Position numbers and translations under genes: made by a program. Source: Ramlibacter sp. Leaf400 (GTDB lineage Bacteria > Pseudomonadota > Gammaproteobacteria > Burkholderiales > Burkholderiaceae_C). From it: a DNA stretch of 64,000 bases. The stretch is from contig NZ_LMQL01000015.1 of NCBI RefSeq assembly GCF_001424545.1, positions 1-64,000 of the forward strand, given 5' to 3'. A model generated the notes under the pieces. The model did no database searches. It saw only the letters and a program-made list of their open reading frames with translations, and had not been told where the DNA came from. Each line of letters starts with the position of its first letter. Position 1 is the first letter of the stretch. Below, one piece after another: positions 60,571-64,000 of this stretch.

Positions 60571-62169
60571 ATGTCCGATGCCTTCGATCCGCACCGCCGC
60601 CAGCTGCTGAAAGCCGCTGCCGCCGCGGCCGGCATGCTGGGCCTGCCCGGCTGCGCCGGCAGCCAGGGGCGCTGGCGCTCCGACCCCTTCACGCTGGGCG
60701 TGGCCAGCGGCTCGCCGGCGGCCGACTCAGTGGTGCTCTGGACCCGCCTGTTCCCCGGGTCGGGCGAGCTGCCCGAAGGTGGCCAGGCTGCGGTGCCGGT
60801 GCGCTGGGAAATGGCGCACGACCAGGGCTTCGCCCGCATCGCACAGCGCGGCGAGACGCTGGCGCTGCCGCAGCTGGCCCACAGCGTGCATGTCGAAGCC
60901 GCCGGCCTGGAGCCGGACCGCTGGTACTTCTACCGTTTCCACGCCGGCGACGCGACCAGCCCCATCGGCCGCACCCGCACCTTGCCGGCAGCCGATTCGC
61001 AGCCTTCGCGCCTTCGCCTGTCGTACGCGTCCTGCCAGCGCTGGGAGCACGGCCATTACGCGGCCTGGCGCCACATGCGCGAGGAGCAGCTCGACCTGGT
61101 CATGTTCCTGGGCGACTACATCTACGAGTACCCCAACGCCACGGCGGCGGTGCGAAGCTTCCCCACGCTGGGCTGGGTGCAGACGCTGTCCGAGTACCGC
61201 GAGCGCCACGCGCTGCACCGCGGCGACGCCGACCTTCAGGCCATGCATGCGCAATGCCCCTGGCTGCTGACCTGGGACGACCACGAGGTCCAGAACGACT
61301 ACGCCGGTACGGTGCAGGGCGATCCCTACCCCTGGGGCATGAACGCGTCGGTCGATTTCGCGGCGCGCCGGGCCGCGGCCTACCAGGCCTACTACGAGCA
61401 CATGCCGGTGCGCGCGGCCGAGTTCGGCCGCGCCATCGCGCAGGGCGGCGCCGCGGCCGGGTTGCGCCTGCATTCGCGCTACCGCTGGGGCCGCCTTGCG
61501 GACGTGCTGCTGCTGGATACGCGGCAGTACCGCGACCCGCAGGTGTGCACGCCGCGCGCGCCGCGGCCGGCCGGCCTGGTGGCGCCGTCCACCTGCGCCG
61601 CGTGGACGGACCCGCGCCGCAGCCTGCTGGGCACGGCGCAGGAGCAGTGGCTGGACGGCATGCTGGCCGAGGCGGGCAGCGGCTGGACGGTGATGGGCCA
61701 GCAGACGCTGTTCGGCCGCCGCGACAACCAGCCCGGCCCCGGCGAACTGCTGTGGAACGACGGCTGGGACGGCTACGGCCCCGCTCGCACGCGCCTGACC
61801 GGGTCGCTGCGCCGGCATGCGGTGCGCAACCCGGTGATGCTGGGCGGCGACGTGCACGAGAACTGGGTGGGCCACATCAAGGCCGACTACACGCAACCCG
61901 ACAGCCAAGCCTTGGGCGTGGAGTTCTGCGGCACCAGCATCACCTCGCAGTCGGGGGCGCCGGAGCTGGTGCCGGCCCGGCTGGCCGAGAACCCGCACTT
62001 CGTCTTCGCCGACGGCCGCCAGCGCGGCTACGGCGTCACCGAGTTCACCCCGGGCCGCCTGACCACCACGTTGCGCGTGCTGGACGACGCGCGGCGGGCC
62101 GATGCCAGCGTCGCCACCCAGGCGCGCTTCACCGTCGAGGACGGCCGCCCGCGGCTGGAACGGGCCTGA
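60571..62169 (+). CDS. phoD: PhoD-family alkaline phosphatase/phosphodiesterase (Tat signal)
   Basis: 532 residues from ATG 60571. A Tat signal starts PHRRQLLKAAAAAAGMLGLPGCAG; the final Cys may also be lipidated. PhoD landmarks: YASCQRWEHG, FLGDYIYEY, TWDDHEVQNDYAG and GGDVHENWVGH supply the metal-binding residues. Periplasmic or surface phosphomonoester/diester hydrolase. Its stop overlaps the sensor kinase start (TGATG). Confidence 0.9.
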   Translation: MSDAFDPHRRQLLKAAAAAAGMLGLPGCAGSQGRWRSDPFTLGVASGSPAADSVVLWTRLFPGSGELPEGGQAAVPVRWEMAHDQGFARIAQRGETLALPQLAHSVHVEAAGLEPDRWYFYRFHAGDATSPIGRTRTLPAADSQPSRLRLSYASCQRWEHGHYAAWRHMREEQLDLVMFLGDYIYEYPNATAAVRSFPTLGWVQTLSEYRERHALHRGDADLQAMHAQCPWLLTWDDHEVQNDYAGTVQGDPYPWGMNASVDFAARRAAAYQAYYEHMPVRAAEFGRAIAQGGAAAGLRLHSRYRWGRLADVLLLDTRQYRDPQVCTPRAPRPAGLVAPSTCAAWTDPRRSLLGTAQEQWLDGMLAEAGSGWTVMGQQTLFGRRDNQPGPGELLWNDGWDGYGPARTRLTGSLRRHAVRNPVMLGGDVHENWVGHIKADYTQPDSQALGVEFCGTSITSQSGAPELVPARLAENPHFVFADGRQRGYGVTEFTPGRLTTTLRVLDDARRADASVATQARFTVEDGRPRLERA

Positions 62170-64000
62170 TGCGCACCCTGCTGCGGCAGGTGGGCGTGCT
62201 GTGGCTGCTGTTCATGGCCGCGCTGCCGCTGCAGGCGGGCGAGGTGCGGCTGTCGCCGGCGCCCAGCTTCAATCTCGCGCGTGCGCTGGAGTACCTGGAG
62301 GATCCGGACGGGCGACTCGGGCTGGAGGACGTGCTGCAGCCGCGGCACCAGGAGCGCTTCCGGCGCGTGGCGCCGTTCGGACCCGGCGCCAACTTCGGTT
62401 TCTCCCGTTCTGCTTACTGGCTCAAGGTCACCCTGGAGGCGCCGCAGGGCGTGCCCACCCGCTGGCTGCTGGAGGTCGCGTACCCGCCCCTGGACCACGT
62501 CGAGGTGTTCGCGCCGGCCGCCCCGTCCGGCTGGTCGCGGCAGGTGGGCGGTGACGCCCTGCCGTTCGCCGGCCGGGCGATCTCGCACCGCAACCATGTC
62601 TTTCCCGTGGAGCTGGCGCCGGGCGGCAAGACCACCCTGTACCTGCGGCTGCAGTCGAACAGCACCCTGTCGGCCCCGGTTCACCTGTGGCAGCCGGCCG
62701 CGTTGTGGGAACAGGACCAGTTCGCCTACACCGCGCTCAGCCTGTACTTCGGCCTGATGCTGGGCCTGATGTTCTACAACCTGCTGCTGTTCGCCTCGGT
62801 GCGTGAGATCGGCTACCTGCTCTACGCGGCCTTCGTCGCCACCATGGGCCTGGCGCAGGCTGCGCTCAACGGCTTCGGCCCGCAGTTCCTGTGGCCGCAG
62901 TGGACCGCCTTCAATACCGTGTCCGTGGCGGCCGGCCTGACGATGACGGCGATCTTCGGCCTGATGTTCGCGCGCAACTTCCTGGCCAGCGCGGCCCGCA
63001 CGCCGCGGCTGGACAAGCTGCTGCTGGCGCAGATGGCCGGATGGGGCGTGGCCCTGGTGGCCGCGCTGCTCGTGCACTACCACGTCGCCGCCTACATGAT
63101 CGCGGGGCTGGCGGTGTTGAGCGCGGTCACCCTGGCGACCATCGGATATACCAGCATCCGCCGCGGCCATCCGGGCGCGCGCTGGTTCTTCACTGCCTGG
63201 ACGCTGCTGCTGCTTGGCGTAGTCACCCTGTCGCTGCACAACATGGGCGTGCTGCCGTCCAACGCGCTCACCGCCAATTCGCTGCTGATCGGCTCGGCCC
63301 TGGAGATGGTGCTGCTGTCGTTCGCTCTGGGCGACCGCATCAACGTGGCCCGGCGCTTCAAGGAGCAGGCCCAGGCCCGCATCGCCGCCGAGCAGGCGAT
63401 GGTGGAGGCGCTCAGCCAGTCGCAGGCGCGGCTGCGCGCGACCATGTCCGAGCGCGAGGCGATCCTCAACAACGCGGTGGTGGGCATCGTGCTGTCGATC
63501 AACCGCCGGCACGAGTGGGTCAACGAGAAGTTCGCCCAGATGCTGGGCTACCCGCCGCGTGTGCTGATCGGCCAGTCGTCCATGTACATCCACGCCGACG
63601 AAGCCAGCTGGCTGCGCTTCGGCGAGGAGGCGCGCGCGGCGCTCATCGCCACCAACGGCTACACCTGCGAGCGGCAGCTCAAGCGCCGCGACGGCGGGCT
63701 GTTCTGGGTCGAGATGGGCGGCAGCTGCGTGCGGCCGCACGACCCGGACTCGGGCGTGATCTGGACCTTCCTGGACATCACCGGCCGCAAGAAGTCCGAG
63801 GCCGAGATCCGCGAGGCGCTGGACCAGCAGCGCGCGCTCAACGAGCTGCGCACCCGCTTCGTCGCCATGACCAGCCACGAGTTCCGCACGCCGCTGGCCG
63901 CCATCCTCTCGGCCGAGGAAGTGCTGCGCCACTACGGCGACCGGCTGCCGCAGGCCGAGCGCATGGAGACGCTGGACAGCATCGCCGCCGGCGTGCAGCG
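62169..64000 (+). CDS. 7TM-DISM sensor histidine kinase with PAS domain (3' end outside window)
   Basis: The reading frame is open from ATG 62169 to the window end (610 residues so far). A signal peptide ends near ALPLQAG; residues ~30-170 are a 7TMR-DISM extracellular domain (SAYWLKVTLEAP). Seven membrane segments follow (~180-400). A PAS domain (EAILNNAVVGIVLSI..., GYPPRVLIGQS...) is at ~430-545. The H-box MTSHEFRTPLAAI carries the phosphoacceptor H570. The catalytic ATPase domain is cut off by the window. Coupled to phoD by TGATG. Confidence 0.88.
   Translation, partial: MRTLLRQVGVLWLLFMAALPLQAGEVRLSPAPSFNLARALEYLEDPDGRLGLEDVLQPRHQERFRRVAPFGPGANFGFSRSAYWLKVTLEAPQGVPTRWLLEVAYPPLDHVEVFAPAAPSGWSRQVGGDALPFAGRAISHRNHVFPVELAPGGKTTLYLRLQSNSTLSAPVHLWQPAALWEQDQFAYTALSLYFGLMLGLMFYNLLLFASVREIGYLLYAAFVATMGLAQAALNGFGPQFLWPQWTAFNTVSVAAGLTMTAIFGLMFARNFLASAARTPRLDKLLLAQMAGWGVALVAALLVHYHVAAYMIAGLAVLSAVTLATIGYTSIRRGHPGARWFFTAWTLLLLGVVTLSLHNMGVLPSNALTANSLLIGSALEMVLLSFALGDRINVARRFKEQAQARIAAEQAMVEALSQSQARLRATMSEREAILNNAVVGIVLSINRRHEWVNEKFAQMLGYPPRVLIGQSSMYIHADEASWLRFGEEARAALIATNGYTCERQLKRRDGGLFWVEMGGSCVRPHDPDSGVIWTFLDITGRKKSEAEIREALDQQRALNELRTRFVAMTSHEFRTPLAAILSAEEVLRHYGDRLPQAERMETLDSIAAGVQ

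Overview
This is a GC-rich stretch (roughly 70% G+C by eye) of a betaproteobacterial chromosome. It is most likely from the Comamonadaceae (Ramlibacter/Variovorax-like), because it combines three Bug-type tripartite-tricarboxylate binding proteins, a branched-chain-amino-acid-type ABC operon with an acyl-CoA ligase, a second infA next to an RRM protein, and DUF2889, DUF6502 and DUF5985 proteins. The species call is inference; no 16S or tRNA gene is present to confirm it. Genes are densely packed, with many ATGA or TGATG stop/start overlaps and several convergent pairs whose 3' ends overlap. I see no phage, insertion sequence, CRISPR array, rRNA or tRNA.

Layout. 1-6.3 kb: end of ilvC, an SDR, a divergent DUF2182/DUF1326 pair, a trypsin-like peptidase, two small ORF pairs that look translationally coupled, and a PHB-depolymerase-type esterase. 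6.3-13.7 kb: a MEDS sensor protein, an SGNH hydrolase, a fused glycine-betaine-type binding protein/permease, an M20 amidohydrolase with a Bug receptor, an SDR lacking its catalytic residues, a zeta-class GST and a small lipoprotein. 13.8-20.3 kb: M23 peptidase, thioesterase, a frameshifted DUF899 gene, SRPBCC, ICL/PEPM and exonuclease genes, and a LysR/cupin divergent pair. 20.2-24.6 kb: a LysR regulator divergent from a Bug, alpha/beta hydrolase, VOC, Bug operon, with a perfect 17-bp operator-like palindrome between them.

24.7-33.3 kb: a 36-aa membrane peptide, hemerythrin and KTSC proteins, then a seven-gene operon (livG, livH, livM, binding protein, livF, acyl-CoA ligase, TetR) that looks like uptake plus CoA activation of an organic acid. 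livG has no conventional start and probably begins at CTG. 33.2-45.3 kb: infA and an RRM protein, a lone receiver domain, envelope proteins (MipA/OmpV, cardiolipin synthase, DedA, class A PBP), an MFS exporter, an HTH protein and a methyltransferase.

45.3-56.4 kb: a REP-like palindromic element, two Asp-box (BNR) lipoproteins that share an upstream 15-bp motif and the same terminator stem, a lytic transglycosylase, TrxC, an aldo/keto reductase, tandem PilZ proteins, a coupled DUF6502-DUF5666 pair, a 2'-5' RNA ligase homologue and two small paralogous membrane proteins. 56.4-64 kb: a CDP-alcohol phosphatidyltransferase, a second branched-chain-type binding protein divergent from an MFS porter, an EEP hydrolase, and a PhoD-type phosphatase coupled to a 7TM-DISM sensor kinase that runs off the window.

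The most unusual items are the polyglycine Asp-box lipoproteins with their shared upstream motif, the inferred CTG start of livG, the active-site-less SDR, the upstream ORFs with matching translation-start context, and the phosphatase-sensor kinase pair. I did not find a single clearly new multi-gene system; these are leads of moderate strength.
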